Shown one piece after another: positions 1 to 7,173 of a DNA stretch of 13,563 nt. Under the pieces are notes generated by a model, which was not told where the DNA came from, did no database searches, and saw only the letters and a list, made by a program, of their open reading frames with translations. Each line of letters begins with the position of its first letter. Positions within the stretch are counted from its first letter, which is position 1. The translations under genes were made by a program, and so were the position numbers. Source of the stretch: SBAX01 sp964646605 (GTDB lineage Bacteria; Planctomycetota; Phycisphaerae; UBA1845); assembly GCA_964646605.1 (NCBI GenBank), contig CAZYEX010000048.1:1-13563 (forward strand), in the 5' to 3' direction.

Positions 1-40
1 CGCCGGGCGACGGCGGGTCGTAACCTTCGACCGGACTCAT
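1..40 (-). CDS. Start of an unidentified gene, truncated by the window edge
   Basis: On the minus strand an ATG at 40-38 overlaps the TGA stop (39-37) of the upstream TlpA-like gene as ATGA, a typical translational-coupling junction. Thirteen codons remain in the window (MSPVEGYDPPSPG), too few to identify a family. No strong ribosome binding site precedes it, which fits coupling to the upstream gene. It may instead be a chance ATG; the reading frame stays open to the edge. Confidence 0.4.
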   Translation of the reverse strand, partial: MSPVEGYDPPSPG

Positions 41-1929
41 CCGCGTGACTTTGCGCTGAGCGCTTCGTCGACGGCCTGTTCGATCCGCTCGTGACGCAGC
101 TTGTGGGCCACGACCTTGCCCTGAGGGTCAATCAAAAACACCTCCGGGAGGGGAGTCACCCCGAACCCCTCGCACGCCTGCCGCACGCCCGCGGCGTCGC
201 CGACCACCTGGGGCCAAGTGATCTTCGGATTTCGCTGTAAGTGTTCGCGCACAAGATCCACCTCCTGGTCGCGGCTGATGCTGATCATCACGAAATCCTT
301 GCGGGCGCCATACTTATCCTTCACGGCCAGGAAGTGCGGCAGTTCTTCGACGCAAGGCAGACACCACGTCGCCCAAAAGTCGATCAGCACGTACTTCCCG
401 CGCAAGTCGGCAAGTTTGAGCGTCTCACCGGTGAGCGTGCGGAGGGTGAGGTCCGGGATGGTCTCGCCCGCCTGTAAAGGTCCTTTCTTGGGATCGCGGG
501 CCATGCGCGGCGTGGAGTCGGGGACGGTAAGGGTCAGGTCGCTGCCCGGTTGGTATTGGAGGGTCCGGGTGATCGGCTCGCGGTTGGGAACATGAACGGC
601 GACTTCGAACTCATCGTGCGGGGCGTTGTCGATGACGAAGCGTCCTTGCGTGTCGCTCATGGCCCGCAGGCCCAAAGTGGGCTTTCCCCGCCACGCGACC
701 GCGGCGATCTCGGCTCCGGCAACGGGATCGCCGGCTTCCGTCTTGAGCACACCCCGGATCGCGGCCGCGGCGGCGAGGGGAACGTCCAGGGCGGTCGTCT
801 CACGAGCCTTGATCGTAACCTGTTTGAGTTCCGGGGCGTATCCCGCCAGATGGATGGTGAGGATGGCGTCGCCCGGGCGGATGCCGCCGATCGTGTAACG
901 GCCCTCGTAGTCCGACCAATCGCGGGGGGCCGCTTCCGAGTACTGGTCGCCGGCAAAGATGCGCGCACCTTGCAGGGGCTCGCCGCTTTGTGCCGAGGTG
1001 ATGCGGCCCGAGACGCTTCCGGCGCGAACCAGGATGAATTCGTGCCAAGACTCGGCACTGTCCGAAGGGGTCATGATCTGGCGGTCGAACGTCGCCCGCG
1101 AGACGTAGTCGGCGTGCGTAAGGCGAAGGGGCAGGATGAAGGCATCGAAGTGGATGCCGCCCAGGGTCACTTGGCCGTCGTCGTCGGTGACGGCCTGCCG
1201 CAGGTCGGCGCGGGGTTGATCCAGCGTCTCTACGACGACCTCGGGAACCGGCATCTGTTGCTCGTCCACGACGCGGATGTGGACGATCCGCCCGGGCTTG
1301 AGAGTCACGAGCAAGTCGGCGGCGGCCTGCACCTGGGCGATGCGCACCCGTTCGCGTCCGAAGGCGTCGGCCTCGACGATGAGCTCGCCCTCGCCCGGGG
1401 AGGCTTCGGAAAAGCGGAACCTCCCCTCCGCGTCGGTCGTTGCCTCGCGCTCCATTCCGGCGGTCTTGAGGACCGTACGCGCCTCGGCGACCGGCAGCTT
1501 GGTCAAGGCATGAGCGACGCGCCCGGCGACCACCAGATCGCCGTGCAGTGTCTCGCCGAGGAAGGGCGCAGCGTCGCCTTCCCCCAGAAGGAGCTCCCGA
1601 GTTAGCGTTGTGTATTGGGGCTTAGCGAAAACGACGAGGACTTCCCCGTGGACCGCCTCGGCCGCGGTGAGAATGAAATCGCCAAGTTCGTTGGTGGTTG
1701 TCGTGGCGAGTGGTTCTCCGCGTTCCTGGTCGGGGCTCTTTCGAAAGAGCGACACGGTCACGCCGCTCTGGCCTTTCCCCTGGGCGTCGGTGAGTTGACC
1801 TTGAAGCAACACGTGAGTCGGCGGCGGCTGCGCAGCGGCCAAACGCGGCGTTGCCAACAGGGCGACCCACACTAGGCATGCACCGTCCAGCCGGCGACTC
1901 AAAGCTCGAAACGTAACTCCGAAAGACAT
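37..1929 (-). CDS. Secreted TlpA-like thioredoxin-fold protein with tandem carboxypeptidase-regulatory-like domains
   Basis: 630 residues. The start is set at the ATG at 1929 because a strong GGAGGAGGGA ribosome binding site lies just upstream; the frame stays open to 2055, but that extension lacks such a site. Residues 1-34 form a signal peptide (RR near 12, hydrophobic core, likely cleavage after AAA before QPPP). Residues about 38-470 hold roughly five repeats of a beta-sandwich of the carboxypeptidase-regulatory/SpaA-like kind, with motifs such as GRIT...GEPLQGARI, TTDAEGRFRF and YEGRYTIGGI. Residues about 484-625 are an AhpC/TSA-Redoxin (TlpA/ResA-like) domain: DFWATWCLPC with the CxxC pair at Cys523 and Cys526, and a likely cis-proline in TPLPEVFLID near 595. 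Such domains reduce or exchange thiols outside the cytoplasm. Substrate unknown. The exported location and CxxC are seen; the redox role is family knowledge. Confidence 0.85.
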   Translation of the reverse strand: MSFGVTFRALSRRLDGACLVWVALLATPRLAAAQPPPTHVLLQGQLTDAQGKGQSGVTVSLFRKSPDQERGEPLATTTTNELGDFILTAAEAVHGEVLVVFAKPQYTTLTRELLLGEGDAAPFLGETLHGDLVVAGRVAHALTKLPVAEARTVLKTAGMEREATTDAEGRFRFSEASPGEGELIVEADAFGRERVRIAQVQAAADLLVTLKPGRIVHIRVVDEQQMPVPEVVVETLDQPRADLRQAVTDDDGQVTLGGIHFDAFILPLRLTHADYVSRATFDRQIMTPSDSAESWHEFILVRAGSVSGRITSAQSGEPLQGARIFAGDQYSEAAPRDWSDYEGRYTIGGIRPGDAILTIHLAGYAPELKQVTIKARETTALDVPLAAAAAIRGVLKTEAGDPVAGAEIAAVAWRGKPTLGLRAMSDTQGRFVIDNAPHDEFEVAVHVPNREPITRTLQYQPGSDLTLTVPDSTPRMARDPKKGPLQAGETIPDLTLRTLTGETLKLADLRGKYVLIDFWATWCLPCVEELPHFLAVKDKYGARKDFVMISISRDQEVDLVREHLQRNPKITWPQVVGDAAGVRQACEGFGVTPLPEVFLIDPQGKVVAHKLRHERIEQAVDEALSAKSRG

Positions 1930-1996
1930 GTCCCTCCTCCGAGTATCCACTCCTCGAACGAAACCGCCAGTCCCGATCCGCGCTTGCGACCCATAG

Positions 1997-2002
1997 ATTG
2001 TA
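1997..2002 (-). promoter_or_regulatory. Candidate -10 element for the TlpA-like gene
   Basis: TACAAT on the minus strand (ATTGTA on plus) lies in a local AT-rich pocket about 68 bases upstream of the ATG at 1929. No convincing -35 hexamer is visible at the usual spacing, so the call is tentative. Confidence 0.3.
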
Positions 2003-2162
2003 GCAAAAAGGCGCTGGGAGGCTATGCCGCCAGCGATCGGCTCGCGGGAGTTCAAACTAGTGACGTAACCGTCCGTAGATCACCGCGGAAAAAGGGTTGA
2101 ACCGCGGCAGGAGTCGAGGTGAACGGTCATGACCGTTGGAATTAGGGTCGAACGTAGCGGGA

Positions 2163-2220
2163 TCCGAGGCTTTTCCCCCGGCCCGCACCCTCTCCCAAAG
2201 GGGCGGGTTCCTCAAATGGG
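2163..2220. repeat. Candidate small GC-rich intergenic repeat element
   Basis: The segment carries CCCTCTCCCAAAGGGGCGGG, an imperfect palindrome (CCCTCTCCC / GGGGCGGG around AAA). Its minus-strand translation reads PPLWERVRAGGK, a type of string produced by short dispersed intergenic repeats in many bacterial genomes. Only one copy is seen here, so its repeat nature is recalled, not shown by the window. Confidence 0.3.
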
Positions 2221-2243
2221 TGTTCGCATACGGAGAACGGTGC

Positions 2244-2272
2244 TTCCCACGGGTCGTAGTTCCTGCTACGCT
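2244..2272 (+). promoter_or_regulatory. Weak candidate promoter for the FG-GAP gene
   Basis: TTCCCA (2244-2249) is followed after 17 bases by TACGCT (2267-2272), with a TG one base upstream of the latter (TGCTACGCT, extended -10 style). Matches to consensus are partial (4 of 6 and 3 of 6). Confidence 0.25.
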
Positions 2273-2314
2273 TGGTCGTCGCGGTTCGATTCTTGAACGC
2301 GAGGAGGTTTTTCC

Positions 2315-4114
2315 ATGGAACACCGACGACTCAACATCGCCAAGGTTGCGTGGGCTGTATTGTTTTCATGTTTTTGCTACTCGCTGGATTTGCGGGGGCA
2401 GTGCGTGATGCAGAAGCTACCGGAGTCCTCAACGGATTCGGGTGGGCATTTCGGGAAATCCGTTGACATCGACGGACAAGTGGCGGTGATTGGCAACCCA
2501 ATGGAAGGGTGCAATGTCCCCAATATGTGCGGTGCGGTAAGGGTTTACCGTTGGCTGGGCAAGACTTGGGTAGAGGACGAAGTCCAACGCATCGGCGGTC
2601 AGACCAGTGAGGCGTTCCTGGGTTGGTCGTCCGCCATCAGCGGGAACGTGATCGTCGCCGGGTCTCCTGGTCAGGGGTGTACCTTAGGGTTGAATTGCGG
2701 AGCGGCCATCGTCTATCGGTACAACGGGGCCTACTGGGCTCATGAACAAAAGCTTCGGGCATTTGTCTTGGCGCCGGAGAACCTGGTTGGGCGGTCCGTG
2801 GCGGTGAGTGGGGACGTGGCCTTGTTGGGTGCACCTGGCGAAGAATGCGAAGCGGGCGTCGATTGTGGTGCGGCCTATCTTTACCGCTTCCTGGCCATAC
2901 ACTGGTACCCCGAACAGAAGTTCGTTGGGATTGATCCGGCAGCCTATGATGAGTTCGGTCGAGCCGTGGCCGTGGACGGTGACGTCGCGGTGGTCGGGGC
3001 TCGCGGTGCGACGTTCGTTTACCGATTCAACGGGGCCGTTTGGACCACGGAGCAAGAGCTCATCCCCTCGGGCTCGCGAGGAACTGACTTTGGTCGTCCG
3101 GTAGCGGTCCGCGGCAACCGAATTGTGGTGGGCACCGGCGCGGAGGCGACCGTTTTTCGATTTGTCGGTTCTGCGTGGGAGGAGGAACAAACGCTTACCC
3201 CGTCCGATCCCGTAAGGGCCTACGACTCCTTCGGCGGGTCTATTTCGATTGATGGGAACTCGATCGTAGTCGGCGCCCTCAGATTCTCGTACGGCGGTAC
3301 GGCTTATCTCTATCGGTTCAGCGGCTTGAACTGGGTTGAGGAGCGGAAACTGACGTCGGGCTCGCAAGACAGCTTCGGGTACAGCGTTGCGGTGAGTGGA
3401 GACATGGCTGTCGTAGGCGCGCCCTATGCGAACCGTGGAGCGGCCTGGATGTTCGCTCTCGGTCCCGACTGCAACGATAACGGGGAGGCGGATTTCTGCG
3501 ATATCCGGGACGGAGACCGTGACGACGATAACGATGACGGCGTGCCCGACGAATGTCAGGTCTTTCCCGTGTCCTTGGATATCAGGCCGGGTGCTTGCCC
3601 CAATCCGTTCAATCCACAAAGCCGCGGGGTGATCTCCGTGGCGCTTGTCGGCGATTCCGTGTTCGACGTAGCGGAAATTGAGAGCGGATCGATTCTCCTG
3701 ACTCGTTCGGACGGCATCGGCGGAGGGGTCAGGCCGCTGTCCGGGTCGCCCGGACTTGCGGGGCGGTCCGCGGATGTGATCACGTCGCTTGACCTGCCTG
3801 CTTGCGCATGTTTGCCACAGGGCCCGGATGGGTACGACGATTTGATTCTGAAGTTCTCGCCGTCCGAGCTGACCGAACGGCTGAATCTCGACGCGCCCGT
3901 GCCGAGTGGGTCGTTGATGCTCACCTTGAGCGGATTGCTCGCCGACGGGACGCGTTTTGCGGGTTCCGATTGCATCCGCTTCGTCGGTTCATCCGTAAGT
4001 CCAGCACCCGTCGAATTCGGCGGGCAACTCGAGGAACCGACGAACGGAGCGGCACGCTCTCGAAAGGGCGACCTCCCGCTCGGCGTCGACGGTCGAGCCT
4101 CGCCCAAGGAATAG
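2315..4114 (+). CDS. Secreted seven-repeat FG-GAP beta-propeller protein with acidic calcium-loop segment
   Basis: 599 residues. The ATG at 2315 has GAGGAGG at 2301-2307, 7 bases upstream. The first 30 residues (RRLNIAKVAWAVLFSCF...) look like a signal peptide. Seven FG-GAP-type repeats follow at about 42-90, 96-147, 155-203, 211-249, 256-293, 303-346 and 351-383, each with a pattern like FG.SVAVSGD.AVVGAP...GAAYLYR..G..W..EQKL. Seven such units match an integrin-alpha-like seven-bladed propeller. The first three repeats carry an extra cysteine pair (EGCNVPNMCG, QGCTLGLNCG, EECEAGVDCG). Residues 385-414 (CNDNGEADFC...DGVPDEC) form a thrombospondin-3-like or EF-hand-like acidic calcium-binding segment. 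Residues about 418-565 are a further beta domain opening SLDIRPGACPNPFNPQSRG, a type I associate with planctomycete secreted proteins. The tail after 566 is low complexity. Role unknown; extracellular binding is plausible. Confidence 0.85.
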   Translation: MEHRRLNIAKVAWAVLFSCFCYSLDLRGQCVMQKLPESSTDSGGHFGKSVDIDGQVAVIGNPMEGCNVPNMCGAVRVYRWLGKTWVEDEVQRIGGQTSEAFLGWSSAISGNVIVAGSPGQGCTLGLNCGAAIVYRYNGAYWAHEQKLRAFVLAPENLVGRSVAVSGDVALLGAPGEECEAGVDCGAAYLYRFLAIHWYPEQKFVGIDPAAYDEFGRAVAVDGDVAVVGARGATFVYRFNGAVWTTEQELIPSGSRGTDFGRPVAVRGNRIVVGTGAEATVFRFVGSAWEEEQTLTPSDPVRAYDSFGGSISIDGNSIVVGALRFSYGGTAYLYRFSGLNWVEERKLTSGSQDSFGYSVAVSGDMAVVGAPYANRGAAWMFALGPDCNDNGEADFCDIRDGDRDDDNDDGVPDECQVFPVSLDIRPGACPNPFNPQSRGVISVALVGDSVFDVAEIESGSILLTRSDGIGGGVRPLSGSPGLAGRSADVITSLDLPACACLPQGPDGYDDLILKFSPSELTERLNLDAPVPSGSLMLTLSGLLADGTRFAGSDCIRFVGSSVSPAPVEFGGQLEEPTNGAARSRKGDLPLGVDGRASPKE

Positions 4115-4129
4115 TCGCACCGGGGCGGC

Positions 4130-4206
4130 GCGCAACTGGAGTTGTGCATGGGACCGGTCGGGGTCCGGTGCATCCCGGCCGGGCCGACCGTTGCCGAGAC
4201 GGCGAC
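4130..4206 (+). terminator. Cluster of stem-loops after the FG-GAP gene
   Basis: Three hairpins follow the stop codon: GCGCAACT/AGTTGTGC at 4130-4147 (one G-U pair), a bulged stem at about 4148-4174 (ACCGG/CCGGT with ATG/CAT), and GTTGCCG/CGGCGAC at 4190-4206 with an AGA loop. None is followed by a T tract, so they are at best weak or factor-assisted terminators; GC-rich DNA also yields such stems by chance. Confidence 0.35.
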
Positions 4207-4238
4207 CCGGCCTCAGCAATCGCCGCGGCCTTTCCGTG

Positions 4239-4244
4239 TATAAT
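4239..4244 (+). promoter_or_regulatory. Perfect TATAAT -10 element of the pilT-like gene
   Basis: A consensus TATAAT ends 7 bases before the ATG at 4252, so transcription from it would begin at or within a base or two of that ATG. No good -35 is visible (TCAGCA at 4213-4218 is weak and 20 bases away). Confidence 0.55.
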
Positions 4245-4251
4245 GGGGTCC

Positions 4252-5358
4252 ATGCGAAACGCCCAGCCGTCCCCTGGCGACGAGGTACATCCGCAACTGC
4301 GGTCCATCTTGGAGACCGCGGTGGCGCGGGAGGCCTCCGACGTACACCTGATTCCCGGGCACCCGGTCTCCTATCGCATTCATGGGCGGGTGGACTCCGC
4401 GGACGGGGCGCTGCTGGACGCGGCGGCGGTGCGGGTGCTGGTCGAGTCGATCCTCCCCGAGCGTCTTCGCGCCCGCATGGACGAGGACAAGAACTTCGAC
4501 TGCTCCGTGGCGTTGACGGATGCCCATCGCGCCACTCGCTTTCGAGCGAACGTGTTTCTGGCGCAGGGCGAGTGGTGTGCGTGTCTTCGGCACGTGGCCG
4601 ACGCCATTCCATCGTTTGAGTGGATGGGGTTTCCTGCGGCCTTGGCCCAGCGTCTGATTTCGCACACCAACGGCTTGGTCATCATCACCGGGGTGACGGG
4701 TTCGGGGAAGTCCACGACGCTTGCGGCCCTGGTCAACCTCATCAACGAGCAGGGCGGGCGGCGAGTCATCGCGGTGGAAGAACCCATCGAGTTCGTCCAT
4801 GAGCGGATCGGCTCCACGGTCATCACCCAGCGGGAGGTCGGGCGGGACGTCGATTCGTTCTATGACGGCCTGAAGTACGGCTTGCGGCAGGACCCGGACG
4901 TGATTCTGCTGGGAGAAATCCGCGACCGCGACACGGCGCAGATGGCCCTCAGCTCCGCGGAGACCGGGCACTTGATTTTGACGACCTTGCACACGCGGGA
5001 CGCCAAGGGTGCGGTCACGCGGTTTGTGGACCTATTTCCCTATGACGCTCAGGAGGACGTTCGGGCGCAGGTTTCGTTGAGCCTTCGGTCGGTCGTCAGT
5101 CAACACCTGCTTCCCTCCGCGAAGGCGGGGGAGAAGCGTGCCTTGGCCCTGGAGGTCATGCACGTAAATCAGCCGGTGCGGGCGGCCATCCGCTTTGGGA
5201 AGATTGACTCGATCGAGTCCGCGGTGCAAACCGGCAAGCGCGACGGCATGATCCCCTTCGACGAGGACTTGCAGCGCCTGATGGACGCCGGACGCATCAC
5301 GGCGGAGACGGCGCGGCGCTTCGCGAAGGATCCCGAGGCACTGGTGGCGCGGCGATAG
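4252..5358 (+). CDS. pilT: PilT-family type IV pilus ATPase (twitching/retraction motor)
   Basis: 368 residues, close to the usual PilT length. PilT is a hexameric cytoplasmic ATPase that drives retraction of type IV pili. Seen in the sequence: N-terminal PAS-like region with SDVHL at 29-33; RFRANVF near 96-102; Walker A GVTGSGKST at 147-155; Asp-box equivalent VIAVEEPIEF at 172-181; Walker B DPDVILLGEIRD at 214-225; His box ETGHLILTTLHTRDA at 237-251; and the PilT-typical AIRAP-like region VRAAIRFGKIDSIESAVQTG at about 309-328. The start at 4252 is chosen over the ATG at 4243, which lies inside the TATAAT. No ribosome binding site precedes it, which fits a leaderless message. The frame is open back to 3802 but there overlaps the FG-GAP gene. 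No other pilus genes are in the window. PilT is favoured over PilB because of the short N-terminus and lack of a tetracysteine insert; a PilU-like paralogue is possible. Confidence 0.9.
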   Translation: MRNAQPSPGDEVHPQLRSILETAVAREASDVHLIPGHPVSYRIHGRVDSADGALLDAAAVRVLVESILPERLRARMDEDKNFDCSVALTDAHRATRFRANVFLAQGEWCACLRHVADAIPSFEWMGFPAALAQRLISHTNGLVIITGVTGSGKSTTLAALVNLINEQGGRRVIAVEEPIEFVHERIGSTVITQREVGRDVDSFYDGLKYGLRQDPDVILLGEIRDRDTAQMALSSAETGHLILTTLHTRDAKGAVTRFVDLFPYDAQEDVRAQVSLSLRSVVSQHLLPSAKAGEKRALALEVMHVNQPVRAAIRFGKIDSIESAVQTGKRDGMIPFDEDLQRLMDAGRITAETARRFAKDPEALVARR

Positions 5359-5365
5359 AAGAATC

Positions 5366-5398
5366 GAGACTCGCCCGGGCGGGAACCGCGCGGGTCTC
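5366..5398 (+). terminator. Stem-loop just after pilT
   Basis: GAGACTCGC (5366-5374) pairs with GCGGGTCTC (5390-5398) with one G-U pair, and an inner GCGG/CCGC stem closes on a GAA loop. It begins 7 bases after the pilT stop. No T run follows, so termination strength is uncertain. Confidence 0.45.
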
Positions 5399-5480
5399 TC
5401 CTGCCGATCGCGTCGGCCCTTGCGGCGCCAAAAGGATAGGGCGTCCGCTCACGGCGAACAGCGCCCGCACCGGTCTACCC

Positions 5481-5540
5481 GAGCCCCGAGCGGCTCCCCT
5501 TGACGCGAAGCGTCAAGGGCAAGCGAGCGGCTCAAGCCGC
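5481..5540. repeat. Compact triple-hairpin element in the convergent gap
   Basis: The centre is a perfect 10-bp stem CCCTTGACGC (5497-5506), GAA loop, GCGTCAAGGG (5510-5519). It is flanked on the left by GAGCC/GGCTC (5481-5496) and on the right by GCGGC/GCCGC with a TCAA loop (5527-5540). A 9-base direct repeat GAGCGGCTC occurs at 5488-5496 and 5525-5533. It sits between the 3' ends of two converging genes and could serve as a bidirectional terminator or be a REP-like dispersed palindrome. Only one copy is present in the window. Confidence 0.5.
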
Positions 5541-5560
5541 CCGCGCCGCGACACCGCTCG

Positions 5561-6904
5561 TCATTGCCCTGCGCGTTCGTGGCGTGCTGACTCAACTAAC
5601 CGTATGGCTTTCTTCAACACTGCAAGGCGTGAGTTGTTAGCCGCCCGAAGCTCGAAGAAGCATGCAAGCGCCTCCCGCGTGTGCAATCTGGTCGCGTTTT
5701 TGGCGAGCCAGGTGTACGCCACCTCACAGAAGTTCTTTAACCAGTTAACGTCATCCTGGTCGATCCGATCGTGCCGTCCTCGATGTACCATCGCATTCCG
5801 TTTCTTGTACAAATCATCGAGAATGACTGCTGCGTCGAGTGGATCAACACCCCAGTTCTGAGCAAGAAATGCAAGGCGTGGGCAAATTGCCTTTCCGCTA
5901 CCTCGCTGGTCGTCGCTGAGCGTCATCGCCTCGGCCATCTGCCAGAAACCGACAAGTGCCCACGGAGTGCGCTCCGCGTCGAGCGCCTGGATGTACAGCC
6001 GCAAGGAATCCAATACGACCTCGCGAAGATCGTAATTGCCGTCAGGTTCCCGGACGAATCTACGCAGGTGAGTCTGCCATCTTCTTAGCATCTTCGCGTC
6101 CAGAACTAAGATGCCTAACGGTCTCGCGTTAGGTACGGCAAACTCGATCGCCTCGACATCCTCCAGCCCGGAACTCCAGGCCAGCATCCGTTGTGGGTGG
6201 GGGATGCGATGCATCGGTCCTTCGTGGGAGCTGAAGCTCTTCCCCATGAGGCCGGCACTCAACTCAAGCGCGGCCCGCAGGCAGTCAAGGCTCGGTTCGA
6301 TTTGAGTCCACGCCGATGCGGCGGTTGGTCCTGTTTCCGAAACGACAAGGCCGTACGAGGGATCCTCTTCCGCATCAGGAGTTCGGCACTTCTGCATCGC
6401 TCGTCGAATGCGTTTTCGTCCGATTTGCGTGACGACTCGCTCCCACAGGCGCAGCGTGAAGCACCGACCGCGCGAGATTATTCGAGTCGGCAGTTTGACG
6501 CCGGAACCGGTTTTGATGAGGAATGGAAACGCGAAGTTCCAGGTCGGCGCGGCAGCGCCGTTGGGCTTGGGCTTTGAGAGGAGTTGGGCCCGGACACGCT
6601 CGAACTCTTCGACGGTGGCGTCGCGGTCTTCTGCAAGCATCATGGAAAGGACTCGCATGATCGCAGACTGGTTCAAGGAACCGTTGCACGACCGAGCGCC
6701 GAGAACCCGAAAATCCAGGTCGTTCCGGAAGTTCAGAGTCCAGCCGAGGCGCACCGCGTTATCGCCAGGAATCGTGCGCGTTTGCTTCTTCGCCGCGCGC
6801 ATCAAACGAACGATGATCTTGCCGGCATCGTCGCGACGGTCTTTCCAAAGTTGGGGATAGTACGCGGCGCTTCGCTGCCGACCCGCATTCATCACGTTCT
6901 CCAT
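5561..6904 (-). CDS. Unknown protein with a C-terminal HEPN-like R-x4-H motif
   Basis: 447 residues from the ATG at 6904; a second ATG at 6892 has GGAG 6 bases upstream and gives 443 residues, and may be the true start. I do not recognise the N-terminal 300 residues, which are rich in basic residues and aromatics and show no membrane segment or signal peptide. Residues about 295-405 look all-helical and contain E325 (WQMAEAMT) and, after DDLYKKR, the stretch RNAMVH (R369 to H374), which fits the R-x4-6-H signature of HEPN nucleases, with a layout resembling ApeA-like/abortive-infection HEPN domains. Such domains often cleave RNA in toxin-antitoxin and phage-defence systems. Base composition is visibly less GC-rich than its neighbours, suggesting transfer. 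It stands alone: converging with pilT, with a 12-bp palindrome upstream. The HEPN reading is inference from the motif and helical context. Confidence 0.7.
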   Translation of the reverse strand: MENVMNAGRQRSAAYYPQLWKDRRDDAGKIIVRLMRAAKKQTRTIPGDNAVRLGWTLNFRNDLDFRVLGARSCNGSLNQSAIMRVLSMMLAEDRDATVEEFERVRAQLLSKPKPNGAAAPTWNFAFPFLIKTGSGVKLPTRIISRGRCFTLRLWERVVTQIGRKRIRRAMQKCRTPDAEEDPSYGLVVSETGPTAASAWTQIEPSLDCLRAALELSAGLMGKSFSSHEGPMHRIPHPQRMLAWSSGLEDVEAIEFAVPNARPLGILVLDAKMLRRWQTHLRRFVREPDGNYDLREVVLDSLRLYIQALDAERTPWALVGFWQMAEAMTLSDDQRGSGKAICPRLAFLAQNWGVDPLDAAVILDDLYKKRNAMVHRGRHDRIDQDDVNWLKNFCEVAYTWLAKNATRLHTREALACFFELRAANNSRLAVLKKAIRLVESARHERAGQ

Positions 6905-6930
6905 TTGCCGCCGTCCCGGTCCGGTGATTC

Positions 6931-7173
6931 GTCGTAGGCCTACGTCCGAGCGGTTCGTGCGGCAGGGATGCGACGGGGCTCCAAAGGCTCGTCGAGGCGA
7001 TGGCGCGGACGGAGATTGCGGCGACGGGCGTGGCGGAACTCCTGCGAAGCGTGTAATACGACGGAATCGCCATCTGGGGGACCTCCCCGAACCCGGCCAA
7101 CTACAACCGGCCGCTGATTTTGATCTACGTTCACTGGGAACGCGCGACTGTCCGGGTCGTAGTTACCGGTTGA
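6931..7173 (+). pseudogene. Likely 3' remnant of a broken gene
   Basis: In one plus-strand frame the text reads like a protein tail interrupted by a TAA at 7054-7056: before it comes LQRLVEAMARTEIAATGVAE..., after it YDGIAIWG, PANYNRPLILIYVHWERA and TVRVVVTG up to a TGA at 7171-7173. Third codon positions in the post-TAA part are mostly G or C, as in real genes here. No intact start or upstream body is present; the upstream side is occupied by the HEPN-like gene on the other strand. I cannot name the family. It could instead be chance open sequence. Confidence 0.35.
6933..6944. promoter_or_regulatory. 12-bp perfect palindrome upstream of the HEPN-like gene
   Basis: CGTAGGCCTACG is self-complementary over all 12 bases and lies 28 bases upstream of the ATG at 6904. 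Its position fits an operator for the HEPN-like gene, possibly autoregulatory. No regulator is identified and no clear promoter is visible next to it. Confidence 0.35.

Larger units (their letters stand above)
1930..2314. other. Divergent intergenic region
   Basis: This 385-base gap separates the minus-strand TlpA-like gene from the plus-strand FG-GAP gene. Apart from the candidate -10 at 1997-2002, the element at 2163-2220 and a weak plus-strand promoter at 2244-2272, nothing is seen. The open frames crossing it (minus 2057-2323, plus 2136-2408) have low-complexity or arginine-rich translations without domain signals and are not called. Confidence 0.5.

Noticed and set aside
550..1605. 351-codon plus-strand open frame opposite the TlpA-like gene
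   Set aside because: It is the antisense shadow of a clearly coding minus-strand gene in GC-rich DNA; no domain or ribosome binding site supports it.
1930..2055. N-terminal extension of the TlpA-like protein
   Set aside because: The GGAGGAGGGA site and signal peptide place the start at 1929; the extension would bury the signal peptide and cover the candidate -10.
2333..2405. Lipoprotein signal in the FG-GAP protein (VLFSC)
   Set aside because: Phe at the -2 position does not fit a lipobox; an ordinary signal peptide is more likely.
3802..4251. 150-codon N-terminal extension of the PilT-like frame
   Set aside because: It overlaps the FG-GAP coding region in another frame, reads as arginine-rich out-of-frame text, and PilT homology begins only after 4252.
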